Position numbers and translations under genes: made by a program
In this document: in pieces, positions 41,226-49,556 of the stretch
How the letters are laid out: the number at the start of each line of letters is the position of its first letter
Position numbering within the stretch: the first letter of the stretch is position 1
Source: Planctomycetota bacterium
GTDB lineage: Bacteria > Planctomycetota > UBA1135 > UBA2386
Length of the DNA: 53,495 nt
Direction: 5' to 3'
Assembly: GCA_014192625.1 (NCBI GenBank)
Contig: BJHM01000026.1
Span: 1 to 53,495 of the forward strand
Notes under the pieces: generated by a model
Seen by the model: only the letters and a program-made list of their open reading frames with translations
Told to the model about the DNA's origin: nothing
The model's database searches: none

Positions 41226-41299
41226 GGTGCAAAAGACTAGCGTCCGGGGTAACAAATCGCATCGCGTTTTCGGCCGGTCCTAGCCGCTGCGGCGCGGCC

Positions 41300-44017
41300 T
41301 CAGCGGCTGCCGTTCGAGCGCGTATCCCGAAGCTGCTGGCTCAGGCCGAGCACCGCTTTGGCTATTTTATTACTGTCAAAGGCTAGCGTCTGGCTGCGCG
41401 GCAGTAGGCCGTCGACGACCACCTCGATGGTGCCAAGGCTGATTGAAGTCTGCGGGCCGTCTTTTTTAGCGTCGGCGTAGACTCGCAGGATCACCTCGTG
41501 CGGGCCGTTCATGCTGACCGTTGCCTCGGCGTGATCGCGCTCGTCGAGCCAGCCACCGCCGCTCTTGCCGAGATACCAGCGCGGAAACGAAAAGTTGTCG
41601 TTGGATTGCTGGTCGATGCCGCTGAGACCCTGTGGCAACCCGCTGTCTGCTACGCGCACCAAAGAGACCCGAATCGCACGCTCATAGCCGCACAGGGCGC
41701 GGATCCCGGGCAGGTTGAGGATCACCGGCTGCACCTGCTTTAGGTAGATGTCGTGGTCGCCGGACGCAATGGTAAAGGTGCAGGGCAGGATGCCCTGGCT
41801 AACCGTGGTGAACTCCATCATCGCTACTTGCGTGATCAGTTCGGCTTTGCCCTTTTGCCAGCGGAAGGCAACCGGTTGGTTGTTGGCTTTGTTGCCGGTC
41901 CACAGGATCGGGCCGTCGAGCGTGTTGAGTGGGCCAAACGGGCCCATCGCGCGCAGGCAATAGCGAAACAGCGACTGGGTTAGATCCAGTGGATCGAGTT
42001 GCGACTCGCGGTTCTCACCGGAGCTGATCTGCACCTGCGTGAGCTCGAATAGCGGCTTTGGCAGATTGCGGATCGTGATTTGGGCGGTGTAGGTGTCGGG
42101 GATCAAGCCGTCGAGGGCGAACGCGCCGCTGCTTGCCAGTTGGAGCGAGGCGGTGCGCTGCTGTTCGGTGGCGCTGTGGAGCTGCAAGGTCGCCGCATTT
42201 TTTGGCAGCCAACTCGGCAACAGCAAAAAGCCGCGCAGCACGCCGTTGCGGACCAGCCGCACGTGCAGTCGTGAGCCTTTGCCAAACGGCTCAGAGGCAA
42301 ATGGTTGATGCGCGGTCTTATTGACCAGCAGCCGCATTTGTTTGTCGAGCGGCATGCCGAGCAACGCGAAGTTGCCGGCGGCGTCGGTGGTGGCCGTCGT
42401 CACTTGGCCATCGCCAGCACTGGACCAGCCATCGGGGCCACGGCGGTTTGGCAAAAGCCATTCCAAGTGCACGGCGGCATCGGCCACCGGTTCGCCTTGG
42501 TCATTGCGCACATCGCCATGAACGAGCAGTTCGGCGGGCTGAAAAACCACCACACCGAGATCGCGGCGTTCGCCTTTACTCATGGCCAACGGTGTTGCCC
42601 GCGCCATTAGCACGAGGCCATCGACGTCGGGCGCGCGGAACTGTGGCGAGATTGCATTGCTTGGGTCACGGACGCGCAGGACGAAGTCAAAGCGGCCGTC
42701 CTGCAGCGAAAGAAAGCTGCCACCCATGATCCCACCGCGGGTTTGCACCATTGAGTAGGCAATGCGCCCATTGGCAATAGGGCTGCCGTCCGTCTGCGTG
42801 GCGACACCGGCGAGCACCGAGAGATCGGCCGGCAAGAACAGGGTCAGCTCCAGCGGGCTCGTGCTGTTTGCAGGCAAGAGCATGGCTGGCAAGGCGACGG
42901 GATTGCCGAGATCGGGGAACCGTAGATAGGGCACTACCTCGATACCAAGCTGCAGGTGCGGGAACTCGGCAACGTCTTCGCCAACTGGCTTCGTCGCGCG
43001 CACGATGTCGAAGCGATCGCCAACCGGCAGGGGCAGCGTGAATTTCTCTGGCCGCACGGCTTTTAAGCTGATCGGCACTTCCGTGCGCAGCGCAGCGCCA
43101 CTCGGATGTCGCACGTGCAAAAGCACTGGAATGGTGCGCGGCAGCAAGAGGTCGATGGGCTCCGTTATTGTTGTGCTCCCGGCAAACTCGACGCCGGCAG
43201 GAAACAGCAGTGGCAACGCAATCACGGCGGCGAACCGCGCGCCCTTCGCCTTGTTGCGCAGTTGTTGAAAGTGTGGGATCGCAGCAATGCCGTTTGGCTG
43301 GCTGTGGCCTTGCCAGATTGCTTCGCCTGCGCCGAACTTTTCGCCACGATAAATGCCGATCGGCACGTTGGATTGTAGACGCAAATCGACATCGCGCACG
43401 CGGACCAGCAGCGTCTCATCGGCGACCAGTACCAGCAAAGCCTCCGTTTGGTCCGGTTGCAAAACGATCGAGGCGAAGCGGTGCTGCTTTGCATCCAGCA
43501 CGGAGACCACGGTGGCACTCTGCATCGGCGGCAGGCGGATATTGCCGTTCTCGTCGGTGAGGCTCGCAGCACCGTAGCGCTGTGCCAAGTCGAGGTCGGG
43601 GACCAGTTGCGGATCGAGTTTGCGTTTTTGCTGCTCGTCGGCGCGACGCTCGATGCCGACATTGAGTTCGATCCAGTGCACGGCGATGCCGGCAACGCCT
43701 GACTTGCCGTCCGCCGTTTTTTTCGACGCGCCAACGACGACGTGGATCAGCGGTCCGACCGCAGAGTCGATTGGGTCGACCGCGATCTTGGCGCGCTGGT
43801 TTTCTAGAGAGGCCTCATTTGCCAGTGGCTTTTCAGCGAGGTTCTCCGGCAGGGGCGCAATGGATTCGACCATCGGCGCTGGGTTTGGTGTCGCGATTGC
43901 TGCTGCTTGCAGGTCGATCGACGGCGGCGCCGCTGGTTTCTCGAATACGCTAACGAACACAGTGCCGACTATGGCAATGGCTAGCACAAGAACTGGCAAC
44001 AGGGGATGAATGCGCAT
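41300..44017 (-). CDS. Large exported protein with carboxypeptidase-regulatory-like repeats
   Basis: The 905-residue protein has an N-terminal membrane anchor or signal (about 5-25), an Ala/Pro-rich linker, then a chain of beta-sandwich modules. Several show the carboxypeptidase-regulatory-like pattern of a strand pair followed by a turn such as TDENGNIRLPP, TQTDGSPIANGRI, NDQGEPVADAAV and TTDAAGNFALLGMPLDK. No catalytic residues are seen. Such proteins are usually surface or periplasmic binding modules. It lies between the epimerase gene (108 bases upstream) and the small membrane protein gene. Exact domain edges are uncertain. Confidence 0.8.
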   Translation of the reverse strand: MRIHPLLPVLVLAIAIVGTVFVSVFEKPAAPPSIDLQAAAIATPNPAPMVESIAPLPENLAEKPLANEASLENQRAKIAVDPIDSAVGPLIHVVVGASKKTADGKSGVAGIAVHWIELNVGIERRADEQQKRKLDPQLVPDLDLAQRYGAASLTDENGNIRLPPMQSATVVSVLDAKQHRFASIVLQPDQTEALLVLVADETLLVRVRDVDLRLQSNVPIGIYRGEKFGAGEAIWQGHSQPNGIAAIPHFQQLRNKAKGARFAAVIALPLLFPAGVEFAGSTTITEPIDLLLPRTIPVLLHVRHPSGAALRTEVPISLKAVRPEKFTLPLPVGDRFDIVRATKPVGEDVAEFPHLQLGIEVVPYLRFPDLGNPVALPAMLLPANSTSPLELTLFLPADLSVLAGVATQTDGSPIANGRIAYSMVQTRGGIMGGSFLSLQDGRFDFVLRVRDPSNAISPQFRAPDVDGLVLMARATPLAMSKGERRDLGVVVFQPAELLVHGDVRNDQGEPVADAAVHLEWLLPNRRGPDGWSSAGDGQVTTATTDAAGNFALLGMPLDKQMRLLVNKTAHQPFASEPFGKGSRLHVRLVRNGVLRGFLLLPSWLPKNAATLQLHSATEQQRTASLQLASSGAFALDGLIPDTYTAQITIRNLPKPLFELTQVQISSGENRESQLDPLDLTQSLFRYCLRAMGPFGPLNTLDGPILWTGNKANNQPVAFRWQKGKAELITQVAMMEFTTVSQGILPCTFTIASGDHDIYLKQVQPVILNLPGIRALCGYERAIRVSLVRVADSGLPQGLSGIDQQSNDNFSFPRWYLGKSGGGWLDERDHAEATVSMNGPHEVILRVYADAKKDGPQTSISLGTIEVVVDGLLPRSQTLAFDSNKIAKAVLGLSQQLRDTRSNGSR

Positions 44018-44125
44018 GGCGACGACGTGAGGAGGCAGAAGATACGAGCCACTGGCCAGGGATTTGGTCCCGATTTCATACCATTCATCGGCGCTATCGG
44101 GCCGATGGCTTTCGGCCGTATTGCC

Positions 44126-45244
44126 TCAGCGGGTGCTAAACCGCAGCAGCGTGGTCGAGCGAAGCTCTGTGCCTTCCTGCAGGACGGTATTGGGGAACGA
44201 CTTTTGGTTGACGCTGTCGGGGAAGTGCTGGGTCTCTAGGCACAGGGCGCTTTGGTGCGCGTAGCTCGCGCCATTTTTGCCGGTGCATCCCTTCAGGAAA
44301 TTGCCGGAGTAAAACTGAATGCCCGGCTCAGTGCTCAGGACCGTCAGTTCACGGCCACTCTTTGGCTCATAGAGGACCGCTGCTGCATGCATTCCTGTGT
44401 TCGTGTCGAGCACGAAATTGTGGTCGTAGCCGAGCGTGCCGGTCGCCAGCAGCGGATCGATGCGAAGGCCAATCGTTGTTGCCGTGCGGAAGTCGAGCGG
44501 CGTGCCTGCCACGGGCGCAATCTTGCCGGTTGGAATCAACGTCTCGTCGACTGGCGTGAACTTGCTGGCGGCGAGTTGGAGTTCGTGATCAAGGATCGTC
44601 GCGCTGCCCGCGCCACTGAGATTCCAGTAGGCGTGGTTCGTGAGATTGACCGGCGTGGCGCGGTCCGTGCGCGCCCGGTAGTCGATGCGCAATTCACTGT
44701 TGCTGGCAAGGCAGTAGCTGACTTCGACCGTGAGCTTGCCGGGATAGCCTTCTTCGCCGTCCGGGCTCGTGTAAGAGAACGTCGCCGTTGGCGCGTTGTC
44801 GATCATCCCGACGCGCGCTTGCCACAGCACCTTGTCGAGGCTGCGCACCACGCCGCCGTGCAGATGGTTTGGCCCGTTGTTGGTGGCGAGCTGGTAGGTG
44901 TAGCCGTCCAAGGTAAAGCTGCCTTTGGCGATGCGGTTGCAGACGCGGCCGGTCGTGCAGCCAAAGTATTGGTTGTCGGGCGACTCGTAGCCCTTCACGT
45001 CGTCGAAGCCGAGGATCACGTCGGCGCGTTCGCCCACGCGATTGCTGCAGATCATCGAAACCATCGTGGCGCCGTGATCGGTGAGCCGCACTTCGAGGTC
45101 GCCGCGGCGTAGCGTCCAGAGCGTGGCGCGCAGGCCATCCTTGCGGGTGCCAAAGCGTGAGGAAGAGATGGACGCGGAGGAATTGGAGTCAGGCATCACT
45201 GCACAGCTAGCAAGCAGCAGGAGGAGAATGGGGCCGAGTCTCAT
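44126..45244 (-). CDS. Lipoprotein aldose 1-epimerase (GalM family)
   Basis: GalM interconverts alpha and beta anomers of aldoses. The 372-residue protein shows GCTTGRVCNRIAKGSF (95-110), NHLHGG with His127 and His129, the catalytic-type His204 in LTNHAYWNLSG, and Glu337 in LETQHFPDSVNQ as probable base. A lipoprotein signal precedes the domain (LLASC, Cys14), so the enzyme should be lipid-anchored outside the cytoplasm, where it could process sugars released from polymers. It starts 12 bases after the rlmD stop, so the two are probably cotranscribed without an obvious functional link. Confidence 0.93.
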   Translation of the reverse strand: MRLGPILLLLLASCAVMPDSNSSASISSSRFGTRKDGLRATLWTLRRGDLEVRLTDHGATMVSMICSNRVGERADVILGFDDVKGYESPDNQYFGCTTGRVCNRIAKGSFTLDGYTYQLATNNGPNHLHGGVVRSLDKVLWQARVGMIDNAPTATFSYTSPDGEEGYPGKLTVEVSYCLASNSELRIDYRARTDRATPVNLTNHAYWNLSGAGSATILDHELQLAASKFTPVDETLIPTGKIAPVAGTPLDFRTATTIGLRIDPLLATGTLGYDHNFVLDTNTGMHAAAVLYEPKSGRELTVLSTEPGIQFYSGNFLKGCTGKNGASYAHQSALCLETQHFPDSVNQKSFPNTVLQEGTELRSTTLLRFSTR

Positions 45245-45256
45245 GGTGGCGTTAGG

Positions 45257-46648
45257 TTATCGGTTGGCGGTTGTGCGTTCGAGACATGCCACCGCTTCGA
45301 CGTGGCTAGTCTGCGGAAACATGTCGACTGGCAATACCGTCTTCGTCCGGTAGCCGAGTTCGTGGAGGATCGGCAGGTCGCGGCTCAGCGCGCTCGGGTC
45401 GCAGGCGACGTAGGCGATCTTGCGCGGACCCAATGCCGCGAGCTCGCGCAGCACCGAATCACTGCAGCCTTGGCGCGGCGGATCCAATACGGCCAGCGTT
45501 GGAGTTGGCATCGCGCCATCTTTGCAGCGCCGCAGCATGGCTTCGACTGGGCCCTGCAAGAACTGCACGTTGCGCTGACGGTTCTGCTTTTGTGCAGCCA
45601 TCGCATCACCGATCCCGACCGGCGATTCTTCGATGCCAAGTACGCTGCCAGCAGTGCGAGCGAGCGCGAGTGCAAACAGCCCGCCGCCGCAGTAGAGGTC
45701 GAGCAGGCGGTCGTCGAGAGTTGGCTTCAGGAAGCGTTGCACTTCGCGCAGCAACACGAGCGCTCCAGCGGGCGAGGTCTGGAAGAACGCGTTGGGCGAG
45801 ATCAGGTAGCCGGTGCCGTCGATTTCCTCGCGGATGCGGCGCGGGCCTTCGAGCACGATCGTCTCGGCGCCGAGCAGTTGTGAGATTGGTCCGTCGTTGA
45901 CGTTTAGGCTCACCGTAGTGGCACCACGGGCCTGCAGCTCGGGCACCAGTTGCGCTAGTCCGCGCACTTCGGACGAGGCAGCGACCACGATCAGATGTGA
46001 CTGGCCGCTCGCAGCGGCCCTTCGCACCAGCACGCTGCGCAACACGCCAGTGCCATACTCAGGATCAAACACATTGAGGTTCAGAGTGTTGAGCGCCTGC
46101 ACCGCAGTGAACGCCAACCGCAGCGCATCGCCCTGACTGGTCGGACATTCGCGCACCGGCATCAGGCCGATTTCGCGCAGTGGATGGAGGCACGGCACCA
46201 GCGTGCCATCGCGGTCGTGTTGCAGGTGCAGCGCCACCTTGTTGCGCTGGCCAAACGGATCGGGCAACGGGGCGGTGGGCTGCACCACGGGCATCGCGTC
46301 GGCGAGCGCGTAGCGCAGTTCTTTCTCGATCCGCGCCTGCTTGTAGGTCAGTTGTGCTGCGTAGCTGGCGTGTTGCCAGTGGCAGCCGCCGCACTCAAGG
46401 AAGTGGCGGCAGCGTGGCCTTACTCGGTCTGGTGACGCGTCCAACACCGACAGCGAACGCGCGCGACCAAACTTGCGCGCCGCCGAGGTGATCTCGCCTT
46501 GCACCCGTTCGCCGGGCAACGCGCCGCGCACCAGCACCACGTAGCCGCCGACGTGTGCTAGTCCATCAGGACCATCGGCGAGCGACTCGATTTCGAGTTC
46601 GCGACGTTCGCCGTTGAAGACTGGGATCAGGTATGGGCGTGAAGGCAA
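45257..46648 (-). CDS. rlmD: RlmD/TrmA-family 23S rRNA uracil-C5 methyltransferase
   Basis: This enzyme methylates a uracil in RNA using S-adenosylmethionine. The 463-residue protein begins with a TRAM domain (about 15-70). Iron-sulfur ligands are Cys80, Cys86 and Cys89 (CRHFLECGGC) with Cys168 as likely fourth. The SAM site is LLDLYCGGGLFAL. The catalytic Cys416 lies in VACDPSALSRD, and the base Glu in TSHVEAVACLER. The cluster is typical of RlmD and the related RlmCD, so U1939 is the likely target, though U747 or both cannot be excluded. Start at 46648, 6 bases after the disrupted gene. Confidence 0.92.
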   Translation of the reverse strand: MPSRPYLIPVFNGERRELEIESLADGPDGLAHVGGYVVLVRGALPGERVQGEITSAARKFGRARSLSVLDASPDRVRPRCRHFLECGGCHWQHASYAAQLTYKQARIEKELRYALADAMPVVQPTAPLPDPFGQRNKVALHLQHDRDGTLVPCLHPLREIGLMPVRECPTSQGDALRLAFTAVQALNTLNLNVFDPEYGTGVLRSVLVRRAAASGQSHLIVVAASSEVRGLAQLVPELQARGATTVSLNVNDGPISQLLGAETIVLEGPRRIREEIDGTGYLISPNAFFQTSPAGALVLLREVQRFLKPTLDDRLLDLYCGGGLFALALARTAGSVLGIEESPVGIGDAMAAQKQNRQRNVQFLQGPVEAMLRRCKDGAMPTPTLAVLDPPRQGCSDSVLRELAALGPRKIAYVACDPSALSRDLPILHELGYRTKTVLPVDMFPQTSHVEAVACLERTTANR

Positions 46649-46654
46649 GCCCCG

Positions 46655-47167
46655 TTACTTGACTGCATGAGGCGCCGTTGTGCCAGCGTCGAACTCCGGG
46701 GTGTCGCTTGCGCGCACCAACGTGAGTGCGATTTGCTCGCCTGCTTCGTAGCCATGCACCGAAAACCATAGCCAGGGTCCGGCGGCGTTTTTATTGTCGG
46801 TCAGTGGAAAACGCTGACCGGTATTGGGCAGCACCAACTGGCCTTTTTCGATCGTGCCGCGCACGCCAAGCGTGATGCCGTCCACGCCGACGTTGTTGCG
46901 GAAGACGCCATCAAAAAGGGCGTGGAAGTCAAACGTGATCGGCACTGGCACGCGCGCGCGCGCGAGTTGGCGATCGAGATCAATCTGCGGGGTAGGACCA
47001 TACAGGTCCTCAAAGAGCCGCTGGAGTCCCAGCAGCTCCTCGTTTCAAGTTCAACCGCGCAGTTGTACTTCGAGCACCGCGAAGTCGCTGGGCTTGATGC
47101 TGAGTGCAATGCCGGGTGCTGCGCAGGAGCCAAACGCAAGGAGCAGAAGCAAAACGCTGGTTCGCAT
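46655..47167 (-). pseudogene. Small exported protein gene broken by two in-frame TGA stops
   Basis: From the ATG at 47167 the frame gives a signal peptide or lipoprotein signal (MRTSVLLLLLAFGSCAAPG) and reads to residue 38 (FAVLEVQLRG). Two TGA codons follow, at 47051-47053 and 47045-47047, separated by one codon. The same frame then continues open for about 130 codons with good protein character (LLGLQRLFEDLYG, VPITFDFHALFDGVFRN, GPWLWFSVHGYEAGEQIAL) to the stop at 46655. The downstream part has its own possible GTG start at 46951. No family is recognised. It may be a true pseudogene, a sequencing error, or two genes. The gap to the upstream barrel gene is 23 bases. Confidence 0.55.
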
Positions 47168-47190
47168 GGTTGATAGCTGTTGTCGTCGGA

Positions 47191-48102
47191 TTAGAAGCGG
47201 TAGCCAACGGTAAAGTCCACGCGCCAGTCATCGGCCAACTGCGTGCCATTCACCTGCTGGCTGATCGGAGTCTCGACGTAGAGTTGAAAGTCGAGCGAGG
47301 GCCGCGGCCGAAACGCCCAGTTGAGGCCGATCGTGGTGCTCTCGTAGCCGGTGTCGGGCAGTCGCGATTGTTCGCGGGCTTGGTCCTCATAAAAGTAGCG
47401 CAGCACCAAATCGAGGCGCATGAACGGGCCAGGATATGGCTCGAGCCAGAAGCGGTTGCCAATCTCAAGTAACAGCAACACGTCGCTGCCAGGCGAGTTG
47501 CCGTTTGCATCGGAGTCCGTGCGCCAGTGGCCAATCGCTGCGGCATTGAATCGCCAGCGGCCTGGCTCATGCGTCACTGCGACACCGAGCAGCGGATCAA
47601 AGCTGCCGCTGCCGGGCTGCAGATCGGGGTCGATTGGCCCTGTGTCACTCTGCTGATTGTCGTCGCCGGTCGGCAGCGACACGCCGCCAAGCAGCGCGAA
47701 GTTGGTGGCAAAGCCCTTCCCGTCAAATCGCAGAAAACGGTACTTCACCATCAGCGTCACATCAGAAAGACCTTCGGCTGTCTCATCGAGGCCGATCGCT
47801 TGAATCGAATTGCTCACGTAATCCACTGCTACTCCGATCTGCAGGTCGTAGCGCAAGCCAAGCTGAATGCTGGTTGTCGTGCGAAACAATCGTTCGCTCT
47901 GCTGCAGAGGATTGTCGACCCGATGACGGCCAGTGCGCAGCGTGTCGCGCGTCACAAGTTCTTGACCGAGGGTCAGCAGGTAGCCGTTCTCGTAGAGCGT
48001 TTCGCCATCGAGCACGTCGAGCAAGGTGCCCTGTGCTGCGAGGCTGGTCGCAGACAAGAGCAGAAGCCCTGCTAGTGCCGCAAATGGCGCAGTGCAATGC
48101 AT
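47191..48102 (-). CDS. Outer-membrane beta-barrel protein
   Basis: The 303-residue protein has a signal peptide (about 1-23, ending ATSLAAQ) and then alternating amphipathic strands with aromatic ends, such as TTSIQLGLRYDLQIGVAVDYV and RLDLVLRYFYEDQ. It ends in VGYRF, whose terminal Phe is typical of BAM-inserted barrels. The strand pattern resembles MetA-pathway/transporter-type barrels, but no specific substrate is suggested. The ATG at 48102 gives the better signal peptide; a GTG at 48141 adds 13 residues. It lies just after the DUF1501 gene. Confidence 0.82.
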   Translation of the reverse strand: MHCTAPFAALAGLLLLSATSLAAQGTLLDVLDGETLYENGYLLTLGQELVTRDTLRTGRHRVDNPLQQSERLFRTTTSIQLGLRYDLQIGVAVDYVSNSIQAIGLDETAEGLSDVTLMVKYRFLRFDGKGFATNFALLGGVSLPTGDDNQQSDTGPIDPDLQPGSGSFDPLLGVAVTHEPGRWRFNAAAIGHWRTDSDANGNSPGSDVLLLLEIGNRFWLEPYPGPFMRLDLVLRYFYEDQAREQSRLPDTGYESTTIGLNWAFRPRPSLDFQLYVETPISQQVNGTQLADDWRVDFTVGYRF

Positions 48103-48147
48103 CGCGGTAGTGCAACCTTTGCGAAGCGCACTTGCAAACACAGACCG

Positions 48148-49554
48148 TTACGCAATGAGTCCCGGCACAACTTTGCCAGCGACGTCGGTGAGCCGCATCG
48201 GCCGACCTTCGTGCTGAAAGATCAGCTGTTGGTGATCGAAGCCCAGCAGGTGCAACAGCGTCGCATTGAAGTCGTGCACGTGCACCCCGTCTTCGGCAAT
48301 GTTGTAGCCAAATTCGTCGGTCGTGCCGTGCACGTGGCCGCGGCGCGCACCACCGCCTGCGAGCCAGCCGGAAAAGCAGCGCGGATGATGGTCGCGGCCA
48401 TTGGCTTTCTCGTCGACGTTGCCTTGTGCATAGGTCGTGCGGCCAAACTCGCTCGCGCAGACCACCAGCGTGTCGTCGAGCATGCCGCGCTGTTTTAGAT
48501 CGAGCAGCAAGCCCGCAGCAGGTGCGTCTATGTCGCGGCATTGCTTTGGCAGATCCAACTGCAGGTCGCGATGCTGATCCCAGCCACGATGAAAAATCTG
48601 CACGACGCGCGTGCCGCGCTCAATCAGCCGCCGCGCCAAAAGACAGCTCTGCGCAAACGTGCCGGGCGTGTCCACCTCGTTCCCATAGAGCGCGCGCACC
48701 GAGGGACTTTCGGCGGCGAGATTGACAAGGTCGGGCACCGCGGATTGCAGCCGAAAGGACTGCTCATACTGCGCGATGCGGGTTCTCGTCTCGGGGTCGC
48801 CACTACGCAGAAACTCACGTTCGTTGATGCTGGTCAGCGTGTCGAGTTGCGCGCGCCGCAAGTCGCGCGGCAGGCCATCAGGATCGCGCAAGAACAGCAC
48901 CGGGTCACCGCTGCTGCGCAGGGCAACTCCTTGATGTTTGCCCGGCAGAAAGCCGCTGCCCCAGAGCCGTTGATAGAGCGGCTGGTCGACGGCCGGACCG
49001 CTCCAGCGCGGGGTCATCACGACAAACGCTGGCAAGTCGCGCGCCTCACAGCCAAGGCCGTAGGACAGCCACGCGCCAAAGCTGGGGCGACCTGGAAACT
49101 CATGGCCCGAGCACCAAAACGTCACCGCCGGTTCATGGTTGATTGCCTCGGTGTTCAGGGTGCGAACCAGGCAGAGTAAGTCGGCGACTTGGCCTAGATT
49201 TGGCAGCAGTTCGCTGAGTTCCATGCCGCATTGCCCACGGCGTTGGAAGGCAAACGGCGATGGCGCGATCGACAGTTGCTTTTGCGTGTCGGTCATCGAC
49301 GTGAGCCGCTGTGCACCGCGCACCGAGTCCGGCAGGGTTTCATTGCGGCGCTTTATCAGCGCGGGTTTTGGATCGAACAGGTCTAGCTGCGAAGCGCCGC
49401 CGGACAGGAACAAGTAGATGACGTTGCGTGCGCGTGGCGTGTGATGGCGCAGGCCGCCGCCGCCATCCAGCTGGGCAAGCGCGAACGCCGCGAGCGCGCC
49501 GCCGGTCTGCGACAGGAATGCGCGACGACTTTGATAATGCGGGAGGCCGTTCAT
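48148..49554 (-). CDS. DUF1501 family protein with Tat signal
   Basis: The 468-residue protein starts with a twin-arginine signal (SRRAFLSQTGG then Ala-rich hydrophobic stretch), so it is exported folded. The body shows the DUF1501 hallmarks: NVIYLFLSGGASQLDLFDPKP near residue 44, ELLPNLGQVADLLCLVRT, then CASEFGRTTYAQ and the His-rich GRDHHP near 390, a pattern related to sulfatase/alkaline phosphatase folds. The substrate is unknown. It is the usual partner of DUF1549/DUF1553 proteins in planctomycetes. It starts 2 bases after the stop of that partner. Confidence 0.94.
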   Translation of the reverse strand: MNGLPHYQSRRAFLSQTGGALAAFALAQLDGGGGLRHHTPRARNVIYLFLSGGASQLDLFDPKPALIKRRNETLPDSVRGAQRLTSMTDTQKQLSIAPSPFAFQRRGQCGMELSELLPNLGQVADLLCLVRTLNTEAINHEPAVTFWCSGHEFPGRPSFGAWLSYGLGCEARDLPAFVVMTPRWSGPAVDQPLYQRLWGSGFLPGKHQGVALRSSGDPVLFLRDPDGLPRDLRRAQLDTLTSINEREFLRSGDPETRTRIAQYEQSFRLQSAVPDLVNLAAESPSVRALYGNEVDTPGTFAQSCLLARRLIERGTRVVQIFHRGWDQHRDLQLDLPKQCRDIDAPAAGLLLDLKQRGMLDDTLVVCASEFGRTTYAQGNVDEKANGRDHHPRCFSGWLAGGGARRGHVHGTTDEFGYNIAEDGVHVHDFNATLLHLLGFDHQQLIFQHEGRPMRLTDVAGKVVPGLIA

Positions 49555-49556
49555 CG

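Noticed and set aside
46801-47139. 112-codon minus-strand ORF overlapping the disrupted gene
   Set aside because: It is in another frame with Ser/Arg/Cys-rich composition; the frame with the signal peptide and conserved-looking body is preferred.
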